Positions 8,825 through 18,783 of a DNA stretch of 64,000 nt are shown piece after piece (the stretch's first letter is position 1; the number at the start of each line of letters is the position of its first letter). The position numbers and the translations under genes were made by a program. This DNA is from Aureibacter tunicatorum (GTDB lineage: Bacteria; Bacteroidota; Bacteroidia; Cytophagales; Cyclobacteriaceae), in contig NZ_AP025305.1 in assembly GCF_036492635.1 (NCBI RefSeq), positions 1,984,001 to 2,048,000 on the forward strand, read 5' to 3'. A model generated the notes under the pieces. It saw nothing but the letters and a program-made list of their open reading frames with translations. It ran no database searches and was not told the DNA's origin.

Positions 8825-11800
8825 ATGGATACACTACTACTTAAATATATATATAAATTCAAGTTTTTAGCCTTTTTGAGTATTTTCTTGTTGGCCCAAA
8901 CTACTGTAGTTGAGTCGAAAGCTCAACAAGCGGATTTGGAAGTTGCTCAATACATAGAGAATTATTCAGCTGATAAGAACACCTTTGAATTTGTCGTAAC
9001 ATTGATTAATCTCGGCCCGGAAACATCTTATAATTTTAAGGTTAAGAATCAGATTACCAATGCATATAATATTAAATCGAATATAACGGATGGCGGACAG
9101 TTTAATTTAAGCACAAAGGAGTGGAGCTTTAATAGTGTAATGCCATTTGAGAAGTTTACTTTGAGGCTGACACTTGAAAAAAAGTCTACCCAAGACCCCC
9201 AAGATGATGAAAATTATAGGGTGACTTCTACAATAATCCTTTCTCCGGAATCGACGGAAGATCCTAATTTGGATAATAATGAATGCGACTTGTCTCCTTT
9301 GGATGATCCATCCAAGCTGCCTTTAAGAATAGAGGATTCTGAATTTACATTTTTAGGCATAGGTCAAACAAATGTTGTCGACATTTTTGATGGAAGTAAT
9401 CCTAAAGTTTTTCAAGGAGAAGAGCCATTTTTAAATTCGGATTTATCGGCTGAAGTGAATTTGCAAATGGTGGGTGATAGCAAAAACCAAGCAGTATATC
9501 ATTTTACTTTGGATAATGGAACAACGATCAGCTTTATCTTAAAGTATTTCGCTTCTGAACCTGTGATTACAATTGACAATTTTAATTTAACTAAAGATGA
9601 CTTAGAGTATTTAGCCGATGAGTATGTGTTTCCATACAGAATTCGTGTAGGAGTTGGCGAGTGGTCAAATACAGGTTTTCTGAAAATGAAGATAGTAAGC
9701 CAAGAGTTAATAGTGAAGGAAACCAATTATGTGCATGAAGTTGTAGCGGATGAAACGACTATGACTTTTAGTTTGATCGAGCCTGATCAAAATAATGTTA
9801 TTGGGATTAGTCCTGCAGAATTAATTAGTTGGGAAAGTTTCAATATTGATAGTCCGCATGATAATCTTGAGCTTTTGACAACAGGCGGTGATTTTGGTGG
9901 TCGTATCAAATTAACTTTTGTGAATGATGGAACTCCGAAAACTTTTAGATACGAATATTCTGTCAATAATAAATTAGGATCAAAATATTCTTCCGTTTTC
10001 AATGTTCAAGTAAGAAACTCGGCTTCTTTGGAAAAGAAAGTCTTTTTCTTTAAAAAAGGAAAAAATATAAGAGAACAATTTTTAACGGATGAAGAAATTG
10101 TGAAATTAGGCTGCGAAGGCATGAGTGCGAGTCAGCTTGAAACAGAGGCTGTTAGTGTGCCTAGAAGTTCAGACTTTCCAGGTCTTATCGGGTTTTCTCA
10201 CGAATCGCAATTTATAAATATCAGTGTTGAAAAAAACTTTATTACAACTCCTGATAAACCTATGGAGTTTGTTTTTAAGGTTGTTGACTTTTTTGGAAGA
10301 CCATGTTCTGATGAATTAACTTATAAAATTAATTATTTAGACCCTGTAAAAGTTAGTGAGGTTGAATTGGATGTGGTTGTTGGAAATCAAGCTTGCTTTA
10401 ATGTTAAAGATTATATGATTCTTGAAGATAAATTTGAAGGTTTAGCTTTGGATTTTAACTCTTTGAAAGTCATAGATGATCCTAGTTTTGGCGATGCATT
10501 GATAAAGGCGAATGGTGAAATTTGTTATACAGCAAATGCGACATCATCAAATAATGACTCATTTGTTTATCAAATTACTACTAATGAGGGGGATGTTGTA
10601 AATGGAAATGTGAAATTATCTATTTCCAAGGGACCAGGACCTGTGGTAGATTTGCCGGAAGGTGGCTTTATCGTATATCAAGATGAGTCATTAACTGTAG
10701 ATCTTAAGAACTATATTAGTGATGAGGATGATAATATTGATTGGGATTCATTTCAAGTAATAAATGAAAATGATCCAAATAGGGGCGTATTAGAGTTCAA
10801 TCCAGAATTAGATGCTGTTTTTACGTATACACCTATTGTGGAAGGTAATAATCAAGATTCTTTTCAATTCAGAATTTATGATGATCATGGATCTTACGCA
10901 ACAGGAAATGTTCAAATTTTTATCAAGAAAGGACCTCCTCCAGTATTCAAAGATGGAAAAGAAGAGAAATTAAAAGATTTAGTTGTGGCATATGGTTCCG
11001 AGCATATAATCAATTTGAAAGATTATATTACTGATGGAGATGACAATATTGTATGGAGTGACACAGAAATTTTGGAAGAGCCCGTGCCTGAACGAGGCGA
11101 GGTAAGTTTGGATGATTCTTCGCCATGGTTAATAAAATACAACGCTACGGAACAAGATGGAACTGATACATTCAAGTTCAGGGTGATTGATGCTCATGGC
11201 TCTACTTTGGAAGGAACTGTAAAGCTTACAATTTATTTTGATAAGGGAACACCTCCTGTGGCTAGGGATTTTGTCATTGAAACGAATGTGAATAAAAGCA
11301 CTGATATTAATTTTCAAGAAGATAATAGAGTTACTGACGCTGAGTCGGATATTTCTTGGTCTAACTTTACATTGCTTGTAGATCCTAGTCATGGTGTGTT
11401 TTCAACCACTGAAAAAGACCCTGAGATTTTTAATTATATGCCCGATTTGGATTTTGTGGGACGAGATAGCTTAAAGTATCGTGTCGTTGATGAAGCTGGA
11501 AATAGCGATATGGCTTGGTGTTTTATTGATGTAAAGCCAGAAAAAGATAGTATTCCAATAGCTCATGATGATTACTTGGAGATATGGCATGATGAAACGA
11601 AGTTTGTTGATGTATTAGCTAATGATTATTTGCCAAGGAATATTGTGAAAAATACGTTGAGGTATGAGTCGACGGTTACTTTAGGTTCAGTTAGAACAGT
11701 TATAGATGATCCAACATTTGGATTTCTATTTACTCCTTTGGAAGGTTTGACTGAAGATAAGGAAACAGAGTTTATATATTCATGGAATGATAAATATGGG

Positions 11801-12412
11801 CTTGAGGATAGGGCCAAAGTTAGAATTCTGATTAAAATCAAAGACTACAACCCTCCTAACGCAATGGACGACACGGTTCAAACTCCAGTTAACGAGATGG
11901 TGATAATCGATGTATTAGCTAATGATACTGACAAGTTGAGTGGCATTGACTCTACAACATTGTCTATTGTGTCCGCATCGATGAGTGGAGGAATGGCAAA
12001 AGTAAATAATGACTATCAAATTGAGTATACTCCAGCCGAAGGATTTAGAGGTGAAGATATCATTGAGTATGAAATATGCGATTTTCAGGACAACTGTGCT
12101 ACGGCATTTGTTTATGTTGATGTTTATATGGATGATGTTTATATTCCTGAAGCTATTACTCCTAATGGAGATGGTATTAATGATATTTTAGTGATTGAAG
12201 GCTTGGAGTATTTTGAAGGACATGAAATTTCTATTTTTGACCAATCAGGTATTTTAGTATATAATAAGTTTAATTATGATAATGATTGGGGAGGCACAAG
12301 ATCCGCGCAAGGAAGTTCAGGTAAAGTTCTAAGGCAAGGTACGTATTATTATGTGTTTGATTTTGGAGATGGCAGGCCTCCTAAAACTGGATTTATTTAC
12401 GTCTTGCCATGA
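8825..12412 (+). CDS. Large surface protein with tandem Ig/cadherin-like domains and T9SS type B sorting domain
   Basis: 1195 residues. Signal peptide ends around residue 33 (VVESKAQQ); residues about 35-150 resemble a DUF11-like beta domain (FEFVVTLINLGPET). From about 505 to 1105 there are six modules of roughly 100 residues, each with a D-rich turn (DEDDNIDW, DGDDNIVW, DVLANDY) and a closing FxxRxxDxxG strand, typical of cadherin-like or Ig-like repeats. The C-terminus (EAITPNGDGIND, IFDQSGILVYN, GTYYYVFDFGDG) is the gliding-motility-associated CHU_C domain, the T9SS type B signal. Expected at the cell surface or secreted, probably binding calcium through the Asp-rich turns. The cargo of the adjacent PorP/SprF. 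Confidence 0.9.
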   Translation: MDTLLLKYIYKFKFLAFLSIFLLAQTTVVESKAQQADLEVAQYIENYSADKNTFEFVVTLINLGPETSYNFKVKNQITNAYNIKSNITDGGQFNLSTKEWSFNSVMPFEKFTLRLTLEKKSTQDPQDDENYRVTSTIILSPESTEDPNLDNNECDLSPLDDPSKLPLRIEDSEFTFLGIGQTNVVDIFDGSNPKVFQGEEPFLNSDLSAEVNLQMVGDSKNQAVYHFTLDNGTTISFILKYFASEPVITIDNFNLTKDDLEYLADEYVFPYRIRVGVGEWSNTGFLKMKIVSQELIVKETNYVHEVVADETTMTFSLIEPDQNNVIGISPAELISWESFNIDSPHDNLELLTTGGDFGGRIKLTFVNDGTPKTFRYEYSVNNKLGSKYSSVFNVQVRNSASLEKKVFFFKKGKNIREQFLTDEEIVKLGCEGMSASQLETEAVSVPRSSDFPGLIGFSHESQFINISVEKNFITTPDKPMEFVFKVVDFFGRPCSDELTYKINYLDPVKVSEVELDVVVGNQACFNVKDYMILEDKFEGLALDFNSLKVIDDPSFGDALIKANGEICYTANATSSNNDSFVYQITTNEGDVVNGNVKLSISKGPGPVVDLPEGGFIVYQDESLTVDLKNYISDEDDNIDWDSFQVINENDPNRGVLEFNPELDAVFTYTPIVEGNNQDSFQFRIYDDHGSYATGNVQIFIKKGPPPVFKDGKEEKLKDLVVAYGSEHIINLKDYITDGDDNIVWSDTEILEEPVPERGEVSLDDSSPWLIKYNATEQDGTDTFKFRVIDAHGSTLEGTVKLTIYFDKGTPPVARDFVIETNVNKSTDINFQEDNRVTDAESDISWSNFTLLVDPSHGVFSTTEKDPEIFNYMPDLDFVGRDSLKYRVVDEAGNSDMAWCFIDVKPEKDSIPIAHDDYLEIWHDETKFVDVLANDYLPRNIVKNTLRYESTVTLGSVRTVIDDPTFGFLFTPLEGLTEDKETEFIYSWNDKYGLEDRAKVRILIKIKDYNPPNAMDDTVQTPVNEMVIIDVLANDTDKLSGIDSTTLSIVSASMSGGMAKVNNDYQIEYTPAEGFRGEDIIEYEICDFQDNCATAFVYVDVYMDDVYIPEAITPNGDGINDILVIEGLEYFEGHEISIFDQSGILVYNKFNYDNDWGGTRSAQGSSGKVLRQGTYYYVFDFGDGRPPKTGFIYVLP

Positions 12413-12499
12413 TCTTAAATTTTTAAATGAATTTATTATTTTTTGTCATGGATAAGCCTTAATATAGCATAAGTTTTATTCTGATATATTAGTAAATTC

Positions 12500-13435
12500 A
12501 TGGTAGAGGCTATAAAAAAGACAGATTTTACATTTCCTGGCCAAGTGGGAGTGTATCAAGGGAAGGTACGTGACAACTATTATTTCGAAGACAAAATTGT
12601 CATGGTCGCATCCGATAGGATTTCGGCTTTTGATGTGGTTTTGCCAAGAGCGATTCCCTTTAAAGGTCAAGTTTTGAATCAAATAGCTGCAAAATTCTTG
12701 AATGCGACCAAAGATATTGTTCCGAATTGGCTTCTTGAAACACCAGATCCAAATGTCGCTGTGGGATTGAAATGCGAGCCTTATGCAGTTGAAATGGTAA
12801 TAAGAGGTTATTTGGCAGGACATGCTTGGAGAGAATACAGAGACGGTAAGAGACAAGTTTGCGGAGTCGCATTACCAGATGGGTTGAAAGAGAATGATAA
12901 ATTACCTGAGCCAATTATCACTCCAACGACAAAGGCTGCTGAAGGACATGATATGGATATTACAAGAGAAGAAATAATCTCTCAAGGTATCGTAAGCGAA
13001 TCGGAGTATATCCAACTAGAAACATATACAAAAGCTCTATTTAACAGAGGAACAGAGATCGCTGCAAGTCAAGGACTGATATTAGTGGATACAAAGTATG
13101 AATTCGGTAAACATGATGGTGAGATCTATTTGATCGATGAAGTTCATACGCCTGATTCTTCAAGATATTTTTATAAAGAAGGCTATTCTGATCGTCAAGA
13201 AAAAGGAGAAACTCAAAAACAGCTTTCTAAGGAGTTTGTAAGAAAGTGGTTGATTGAAAATGGATTTCAAGGTAAAGATGGTCAAAACGTGCCTGAAATG
13301 ACAGACGAAATTGTTGTAAATATTTCAGAAAGATATATCGAGTTGTATGAGAAAGTGACAGGAGAATCTTTTCAGAAGCAAGATTATTCGGATGCCTTGG
13401 GAAGAATCGAACGAAATGTTCTTGAAAAACTTTGA
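12500..13435 (+). CDS. purC: Phosphoribosylaminoimidazole-succinocarboxamide synthase
   Basis: SAICAR synthetase, purine pathway, joining aspartate to CAIR with ATP. 311 residues, the longer form of the family. The N-terminal YQGKVRDNY nucleotide-binding loop, [12 protein letters not shown], the [14 protein letters not shown] block and the downstream LVDTKYEFG and [11 protein letters not shown] motifs are all present. Flanked by short AT-rich gaps with no terminator on the left, and not with other pur genes. Confidence 0.97.
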   Translation: MVEAIKKTDFTFPGQVGVYQGKVRDNYYFEDKIVMVASDRISAFDVVLPRAIPFKGQVLNQIAAKFLNATKDIVPNWLLETPDPNVAVGLKCEPYAVEMVIRGYLAGHAWREYRDGKRQVCGVALPDGLKENDKLPEPIITPTTKAAEGHDMDITREEIISQGIVSESEYIQLETYTKALFNRGTEIAASQGLILVDTKYEFGKHDGEIYLIDEVHTPDSSRYFYKEGYSDRQEKGETQKQLSKEFVRKWLIENGFQGKDGQNVPEMTDEIVVNISERYIELYEKVTGESFQKQDYSDALGRIERNVLEKL

Positions 13436-13506
13436 TGTAAGAAATTCGTAATTAAAGAATCAATAGCTTCGGTTTTAGACATTATTTTAGCAAAAAAAAA
13501 GAACAT

Positions 13507-13884
13507 ATGAAATATTCAATAGATCAAAAAGAGCAATATACATTGATTAAGCCTCATGAAGAAAAATTCGATTCTGAAAAGGCTCCAGATTATAAAACAT
13601 TTTTTATCAAGTTAAGCAATGAAGGAACGCCAAATATCATCTTCGATTTATCGGATGTGAAATATGTTGATTCTTCAGGTTTGAGTGCAATTCTTGTTGG
13701 AAACAGATTGTACCAAGATGCTGGAGGTTTGTTTGCGATTGCTAATTTAAGCCCTCATGTGAAAAAATTAATAGAAATTTCTCAGCTTGATTCGGTATTG
13801 ACGATTTTGCAAAATGTGGAAGAGTCGGTTGATGCTGTATTTTTGAATGAGTTGGAGAGAGATTTAAAAAGTTCAGAAGAGTAA
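13507..13884 (+). CDS. STAS-domain protein, anti-sigma-factor-antagonist type
   Basis: 125 residues covering a single STAS domain. The central FDLSDVKYVDSSGLSAIL holds the switch serine in the DSSG loop that partner-switching kinases phosphorylate in SpoIIAA/RsbV-like proteins. No kinase or phosphatase partner is nearby, so the pathway is unknown. RNase Z follows after 11 bases, suggesting co-transcription. Confidence 0.88.
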   Translation: MKYSIDQKEQYTLIKPHEEKFDSEKAPDYKTFFIKLSNEGTPNIIFDLSDVKYVDSSGLSAILVGNRLYQDAGGLFAIANLSPHVKKLIEISQLDSVLTILQNVEESVDAVFLNELERDLKSSEE

Positions 13885-13895
13885 ATTAAATAGAT

Positions 13896-14804
13896 TTGAA
13901 ATTAACGATTTTAGGGTCTAGTTCAGCGGCACCAACGTTGACCAGGCATCATACATCACAATATCTGGAAATAGCAAATAAAACGTTTTTGGTGGATTGT
14001 GGAGAGGCTGCTCAGATTCAATTGCGAAAATACAGATGCAAGATTTCTAAAATTAGTAGAATATTTATTAGTCATTTGCATGGAGATCATTATTTTGGCC
14101 TTATTGGCTTGATATCCTCCATGCATTTGTATAATAATATTGAGGAGTTGCATATTCATGGCCCTGCCGGATTAGACGAAATTATTCGATTGCAGTTAAA
14201 ATATTCGCAATCATTTTTAAAATTCAAGTTGTTTTTTCATGCAACTAATCCTGATCAACACGATATATTATATGAAGATGATAATATAGTCGTAAGCTCA
14301 TTCCCTTTATTGCATAGAGTCCCGTGCACAGGTTTTCTTTTCAAGGAAAAACCTAAATATAGAAGGTTAATCAAAGATAAAATTCCTGATGATATTACAT
14401 TGGAGCAGATTGCTACGTTGAAAAAAGGAGGTGATATTATTGTGGATGGGAACGTCAAATACTCCAATATCGATTATACAAGAGACGCACCTAAGTCTCA
14501 TAGTTATGCGTATTGTTCAGATACGATCTTTAGGCCTGAGATTTCGGAATATTTTAAAGGTGTGGAGTTGTTGTATCATGAAGCTACGTTTGACAATGAG
14601 TTCGCAAATAGAGCTGCGAAAACTTTTCATAGCACTGCTGCCCAAGCTGCTAAAATAGCGACTCTAGCCAATGCCGAAAATTTAATTATAGGACATTTTT
14701 CCGCTAGGTACAAAGAGTTGGATACATTGTTGGTAGAATCAAAGCAAGAGTTTGAAAGGGTCATGTTGGCCGAGGAAGGCAAGACCTATTTATTTCAAGA
14801 TTGA
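13896..14804 (+). CDS. rnz: Ribonuclease Z
   Basis: Endonuclease that removes the 3' trailer from tRNA precursors. 302 residues. The metallo-beta-lactamase motif HLHGDH gives H60, H62, D64 and H65; further metal ligands are in LLHRVPCTGF, SHSYAYCSDT and the late EATF and HSTAAQAA and GHFSARY blocks. The start codon is TTG at 13896; it is chosen because the protein there begins with the family-typical MKLTILGSSSAAPT. It is in a run with the STAS gene and the transporter gene that follows 7 bases later. Confidence 0.94.
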   Translation: MKLTILGSSSAAPTLTRHHTSQYLEIANKTFLVDCGEAAQIQLRKYRCKISKISRIFISHLHGDHYFGLIGLISSMHLYNNIEELHIHGPAGLDEIIRLQLKYSQSFLKFKLFFHATNPDQHDILYEDDNIVVSSFPLLHRVPCTGFLFKEKPKYRRLIKDKIPDDITLEQIATLKKGGDIIVDGNVKYSNIDYTRDAPKSHSYAYCSDTIFRPEISEYFKGVELLYHEATFDNEFANRAAKTFHSTAAQAAKIATLANAENLIIGHFSARYKELDTLLVESKQEFERVMLAEEGKTYLFQD

Positions 14805-14811
14805 TTATGCC

Positions 14812-15612
14812 ATGAGTTTAGATGCAAAGAAACAGAGAGTTTTTTTAGTTTTAGGAGCTATATTTTTAACTAATGCCATTATCGCTGAGATGATTGGTGT
14901 TAAAATTTTTTCAGCTGAAAAAACTCTTGGAACCAATCCCGCTAATTTAAAGTTGCTTGAAGATTTAGTGCTTGATTTTAATCTGTCCGCAGGTGCTGTT
15001 TTGTGGCCTGTTGTTTTTGTTACGACTGATATTATCAATGAATATTTTGGAAAGGAGGGTGTTAGAAAAATCAGCTTTCTTACCGTTGGAATGATAATAT
15101 ATGCTTTTGGGATAATTTATGTTGTCACTGAATTGCCTCCGGCTGATTTTTGGATCGATGTAAACGACTCGGACCCTTCGGGTAATAAATTCAATATCGA
15201 TTATGCATTCAAGATGATATTTAGGCAAGGTCTCGGAATTATCATTGGATCGATTTGCGCATTTTTAATAGGGCAACTAATTGACGCTCTTGTATTTCAT
15301 TACTTGAGAAGATTGACAAAGAATAAATACATTTGGTTGCGAGCAACGGGATCGACTTTAGTGTCCCAACTGATTGATAGTTTTGTTGTGCTATATATTG
15401 CGTTTTATGTTTTTGGAACTTGGTCTATGGATATGATTGTTTCGGTTGGCATTATCAATTATATATACAAATTTGCTGTGGCGATTATACTAACGCCATT
15501 ACTATATATTGCGCACTCAATGATAGATTCGTATTTAGGCAAAAAAGAGGCTTCCAGTATGGTTTTCAATATTGTCAAGAAGCCTTTTTTTGAAAATGAA
15601 ACTAAGAATTAA
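14812..15612 (+). CDS. Queuosine precursor transporter (YhhQ/VUT family)
   Basis: 266-residue inner-membrane protein with about six hydrophobic segments. Early motifs TNAIIAEMIGVKIF, the GAVLWPVVFVTTDIINEYFG block and ATGSTLVSQLIDS are characteristic of the YhhQ (DUF165) family that imports preQ0/preQ1 for the tRNA nucleoside queuosine. The ATG at 14812 is preferred to an upstream in-frame start inside rnz, which would add a hydrophilic stretch of 20 residues. Ends with a 4-base convergent overlap with the SpoU gene. The nearness to RNase Z is consistent with a tRNA-maturation theme. Confidence 0.9.
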   Translation: MSLDAKKQRVFLVLGAIFLTNAIIAEMIGVKIFSAEKTLGTNPANLKLLEDLVLDFNLSAGAVLWPVVFVTTDIINEYFGKEGVRKISFLTVGMIIYAFGIIYVVTELPPADFWIDVNDSDPSGNKFNIDYAFKMIFRQGLGIIIGSICAFLIGQLIDALVFHYLRRLTKNKYIWLRATGSTLVSQLIDSFVVLYIAFYVFGTWSMDMIVSVGIINYIYKFAVAIILTPLLYIAHSMIDSYLGKKEASSMVFNIVKKPFFENETKN

Positions 15613-16346
15613 TATCTTCTGAAATTGTCGCAAATCACAGCAGTGGCGATCGCAACATTTAAAGATTCAGCTCCTCCAAAATTAGGTATTGTGATTGGGC
15701 TGTTTACAAGGGCTAGATTTTCTTGGCTAATTCCATTTGATTCGTTACCCATTAATATTACACCTCTAGGCTCCAGTGTTTTCTTATGAATATTTGCACC
15801 TTCAAGCAAAGCACCATAAATAGGCATGTCCAAGCCTTGTAATTTTTCTGAGAGGTTTGCGTATTCTACATTAACTCTGATGAAAGAGCCCATGCTTGCA
15901 TTGAGTACTTTTGGATTGTATAAATCAGCACAGGTTTGAGAAGCAATGATATTTTTTATTCCATACCAATCGGCAATTCTAATAATTGTTCCCATATTCC
16001 CTGGATCTCTGACGTCATCCAATGCTAGATATAGTTGCTTTTTATCAAGTTTAATGGGAGTTTCAGTAATTTTCGCTACTGCAAGCGCTGCATTATTGTT
16101 TTTAAATGTTCCTATTTGAACAAGGTCTTTTTCTTTCGCTATAAAATGATTAATTTGTTGAAGTTTTATTTCTGTTTTGTGTTGTTCTAGGAACTCTTCT
16201 GTACAACATAAATGAGTAATTTCATATTCGCTATTGATAAGCTCAATTACGTTTTTAGCTCCTTCGACAAAAAAAGATTGCGTCTCTTTACGGTATTTCT
16301 TTATTTGCAGGGATTTAATGTATTTGGCTAGATTTCGACTAATCAT
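15609..16346 (-). CDS. SpoU/TrmH-family rRNA/tRNA 2'-O-methyltransferase
   Basis: 245 residues with an N-terminal substrate-binding domain and a C-terminal SPOUT knot. All three motifs are visible: LDDVRDPGNMGTIIRIAD (motif 1, Asn and Arg), VILMGNESNGIS (motif 2) and ITIPNFGGAESLNVAIA (motif 3). It methylates ribose in structured RNA; the target base cannot be told. Divergent from tamL with only 15 bases between the start codons, so each promoter must lie in the other gene or in the gap. Confidence 0.92.
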   Translation of the reverse strand: MISRNLAKYIKSLQIKKYRKETQSFFVEGAKNVIELINSEYEITHLCCTEEFLEQHKTEIKLQQINHFIAKEKDLVQIGTFKNNNAALAVAKITETPIKLDKKQLYLALDDVRDPGNMGTIIRIADWYGIKNIIASQTCADLYNPKVLNASMGSFIRVNVEYANLSEKLQGLDMPIYGALLEGANIHKKTLEPRGVILMGNESNGISQENLALVNSPITIPNFGGAESLNVAIATAVICDNFRRY

Positions 16347-16361
16347 TTAAGTGTTATTATC

Positions 16362-18776
16362 TTGGGTAGATTGATTTATATATTGGTATTGTTGTTGGCT
16401 TTGGCACTTAGTTCATGCATAAGCACACGCTACCTCAAAGATGATGAATATTTACTAAAAAATCATAGTGTTGAATTTCAAAGCGAGAAAAAAAAGATTC
16501 AAGGTGCAATTGGAGATAGCGATGTTTTAGGCTTAGCTTATCAAAAACCGAACAAAAAGTTTTTGTTCCCAGGTTTTAGTCCTTATGTGTTTTTTTATCA
16601 GACAGGGTTAAATCATTATGATACTCTGAAATTTATAAAAAAGAGGGAAAAGCTAACTCTAAAGTATGATAATGCAATTGCAAAGAATTTTAATAAAGAA
16701 AAAAAATCAAAACGTTTATTAAAGAAAAAAAATAAAAAATTAGCGGATATAGATAAGAAACTGAAAGACGGTAATTTTTTCATGTCTATTGGTGAGCCAT
16801 TGGCTATATTGGATAGCTCTAAAATTAATAGATCTAAAAAACAAATGACTTTGTTTCTCAATACCAATGGTTACTTCAACGCTGATGTCTCCCATGAGAT
16901 TATTAATGAAGGCAAGGCATCAGAGATTTTATATCGTATTAAGGAAGGAACAGCGTATACCATTGATTCTCTTGTTTACAATGCTCAAGACTCTTCAATA
17001 ATGAACTTGGTCAATGAAAGCTTGAAGAAAGCTTTGTTGCGAAAAGGACAAAGATATGATCAAGATATCCTTGTAATGGAGAGGAACAGAGTGTACAATC
17101 TACTGTTGGATAATGGTTATTATGGTTTGAACAAGGATTATATTTATTTTATGGTCGATACGACGCTAAATGATAACAAGGCGTTTATTGAATTGCATAT
17201 CTCAAACCCAAATGATACTGAGGAGCATAAAAGGTACAAAGTCTCGAAAGTCAATTTCGTAACGGATATTCATAAAAACTATACGGGCTTGCCAAGAAGT
17301 GAAGAATCGTATGATGGAGTTACTTTCAAATATTATTCTGATGAATTTTCAAAGCCAATTCTAAGAGATAGAACCTTCCTGAAAGCGGGGAAATATTATA
17401 GTAGAAGCAATACTCTTCAAACTCAGAGGCAACTTTCAAATTTGGATGCTTTTAAGTTTATTAATATTAATTACGATACATTAGGCAATCAGCTTGTTGC
17501 CAATATACATACAAGCCCATTAGAAAAATACCAGCTTAGTAGCGAGGTCGGGTTGGAAATGACTGAAACCCTTCCTGGCCCATTTGTGAATTTTGGTTTG
17601 AGAAATCGTAACATTTTCAAAGGTTTTGAATGGCTGGACTTGAGTTTGAAGTGGGGGTTTGAGGGTGTAGTTACAACAGATGCGTCCAAACTTGAGCAAA
17701 GTAGGGATTTAAGCGTTAGAGCGGCCTTAGTATTGCCAAGATTTTTGCTTCCAGCAAATAGGCTTTTTAAAGAAGAAATCGGAAAGTATAACCCCAAAAC
17801 AACATTGGCATTAGGCTATTCAAATTCCAAGCATCCTTCGCTATATGATAGAAGCACAAGCAGTATGTCTATGGATTATTCTTGGCAAAATCTAAACAAT
17901 ACTCAGTTTAGATTGGGACTGGCAAATATTAGTTATATAAATTCTGTATTGGATGCGGACTATGAAAGCTACTTGATAGAGCAAATCAAAAAAGGAGACA
18001 ACAGTTATTATCTTTATCAACCCTCAATAGTTACAAGCACAAGCTTTTCTTCTGTTTTTAGATTTAATTTGGATCCGGTTAAGTTCACCAAGGGAGCTTA
18101 TCTGAAAGTGTTTGGAGAGCTTGGGGGAACAGTTTTGAATTTGTTTGGAAAAGACTTCTTGGAGAACCAAAATTTGCAGCAATATCAGTTTATGAAAGGT
18201 GTTGTTGATTTTAGAAAATACACAAGTTTATCAGAGAATACGACTTTAGCGGCTCGTGTCAATATAGGAGTGGCCTATCCTTATGGTAAAGATAAGCTTT
18301 TGCCATTGGATCGATATTTTATATTAGGTGGAAGTAACACCATGAGGGCTTGGAGGTATGGAGATGTAGGCCCTGGATCATATACTAAGCCTGATAGTTT
18401 ATCTTCAGAGTATATATTTTCAAGAGGAGATATCCAGCTGATGGGAGTGTTGGAGCTAAGGCAGCATGTGTTTGGTAGAATTAGCTTTTCATTATTTTCT
18501 GATATAGGAAATATTTGGAACTTCTATGAAGTCGAAGGAATGGAAGGAGGAGATTTTAAATTTGATCGTTTTTACAAAGAGTTTGCAGTTGCCTCAGGAT
18601 ATTATTTGAGTTTTGACTTGACTTATATCACGTTGAACGTTGGTGTGGGAATGAAAATTTATGACCCGTCACGTTCTTCTGGGAATAGTTGGGTGATAAA
18701 TAGATTAACAGGTAAAGACTTAATTGGAATGGGAAGTAATTCACAAGCCTTTTTTGGAATAGGATATTCTTTTTAG
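16362..18776 (+). CDS. tamL: TamL: BamA/TamA-family outer-membrane lipoprotein
   Basis: 804 residues. The N-terminus is a lipoprotein signal with lipobox LSSC (C19), followed by a lysine-rich helical stretch near residues 90-140, POTRA-like segments and a C-terminal beta-barrel with the RAWRYGDVGPGS turn and a terminal aromatic residue. This is the Bacteroidota lipidated TamA relative, thought to act with TamB in envelope assembly. The start is TTG at 16362: the frame has a stop at 16329-16331 and no ATG ahead of the signal peptide. hemF follows after 7 bases. Confidence 0.87.
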   Translation: MGRLIYILVLLLALALSSCISTRYLKDDEYLLKNHSVEFQSEKKKIQGAIGDSDVLGLAYQKPNKKFLFPGFSPYVFFYQTGLNHYDTLKFIKKREKLTLKYDNAIAKNFNKEKKSKRLLKKKNKKLADIDKKLKDGNFFMSIGEPLAILDSSKINRSKKQMTLFLNTNGYFNADVSHEIINEGKASEILYRIKEGTAYTIDSLVYNAQDSSIMNLVNESLKKALLRKGQRYDQDILVMERNRVYNLLLDNGYYGLNKDYIYFMVDTTLNDNKAFIELHISNPNDTEEHKRYKVSKVNFVTDIHKNYTGLPRSEESYDGVTFKYYSDEFSKPILRDRTFLKAGKYYSRSNTLQTQRQLSNLDAFKFININYDTLGNQLVANIHTSPLEKYQLSSEVGLEMTETLPGPFVNFGLRNRNIFKGFEWLDLSLKWGFEGVVTTDASKLEQSRDLSVRAALVLPRFLLPANRLFKEEIGKYNPKTTLALGYSNSKHPSLYDRSTSSMSMDYSWQNLNNTQFRLGLANISYINSVLDADYESYLIEQIKKGDNSYYLYQPSIVTSTSFSSVFRFNLDPVKFTKGAYLKVFGELGGTVLNLFGKDFLENQNLQQYQFMKGVVDFRKYTSLSENTTLAARVNIGVAYPYGKDKLLPLDRYFILGGSNTMRAWRYGDVGPGSYTKPDSLSSEYIFSRGDIQLMGVLELRQHVFGRISFSLFSDIGNIWNFYEVEGMEGGDFKFDRFYKEFAVASGYYLSFDLTYITLNVGVGMKIYDPSRSSGNSWVINRLTGKDLIGMGSNSQAFFGIGYSF

Positions 18777-18783
18777 AAGATTT

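Noticed and set aside
12476-12856. 126-codon open frame on the minus strand across the purC start
   Set aside because: It lies opposite well-conserved purC motifs, and the translation has no recognisable features.
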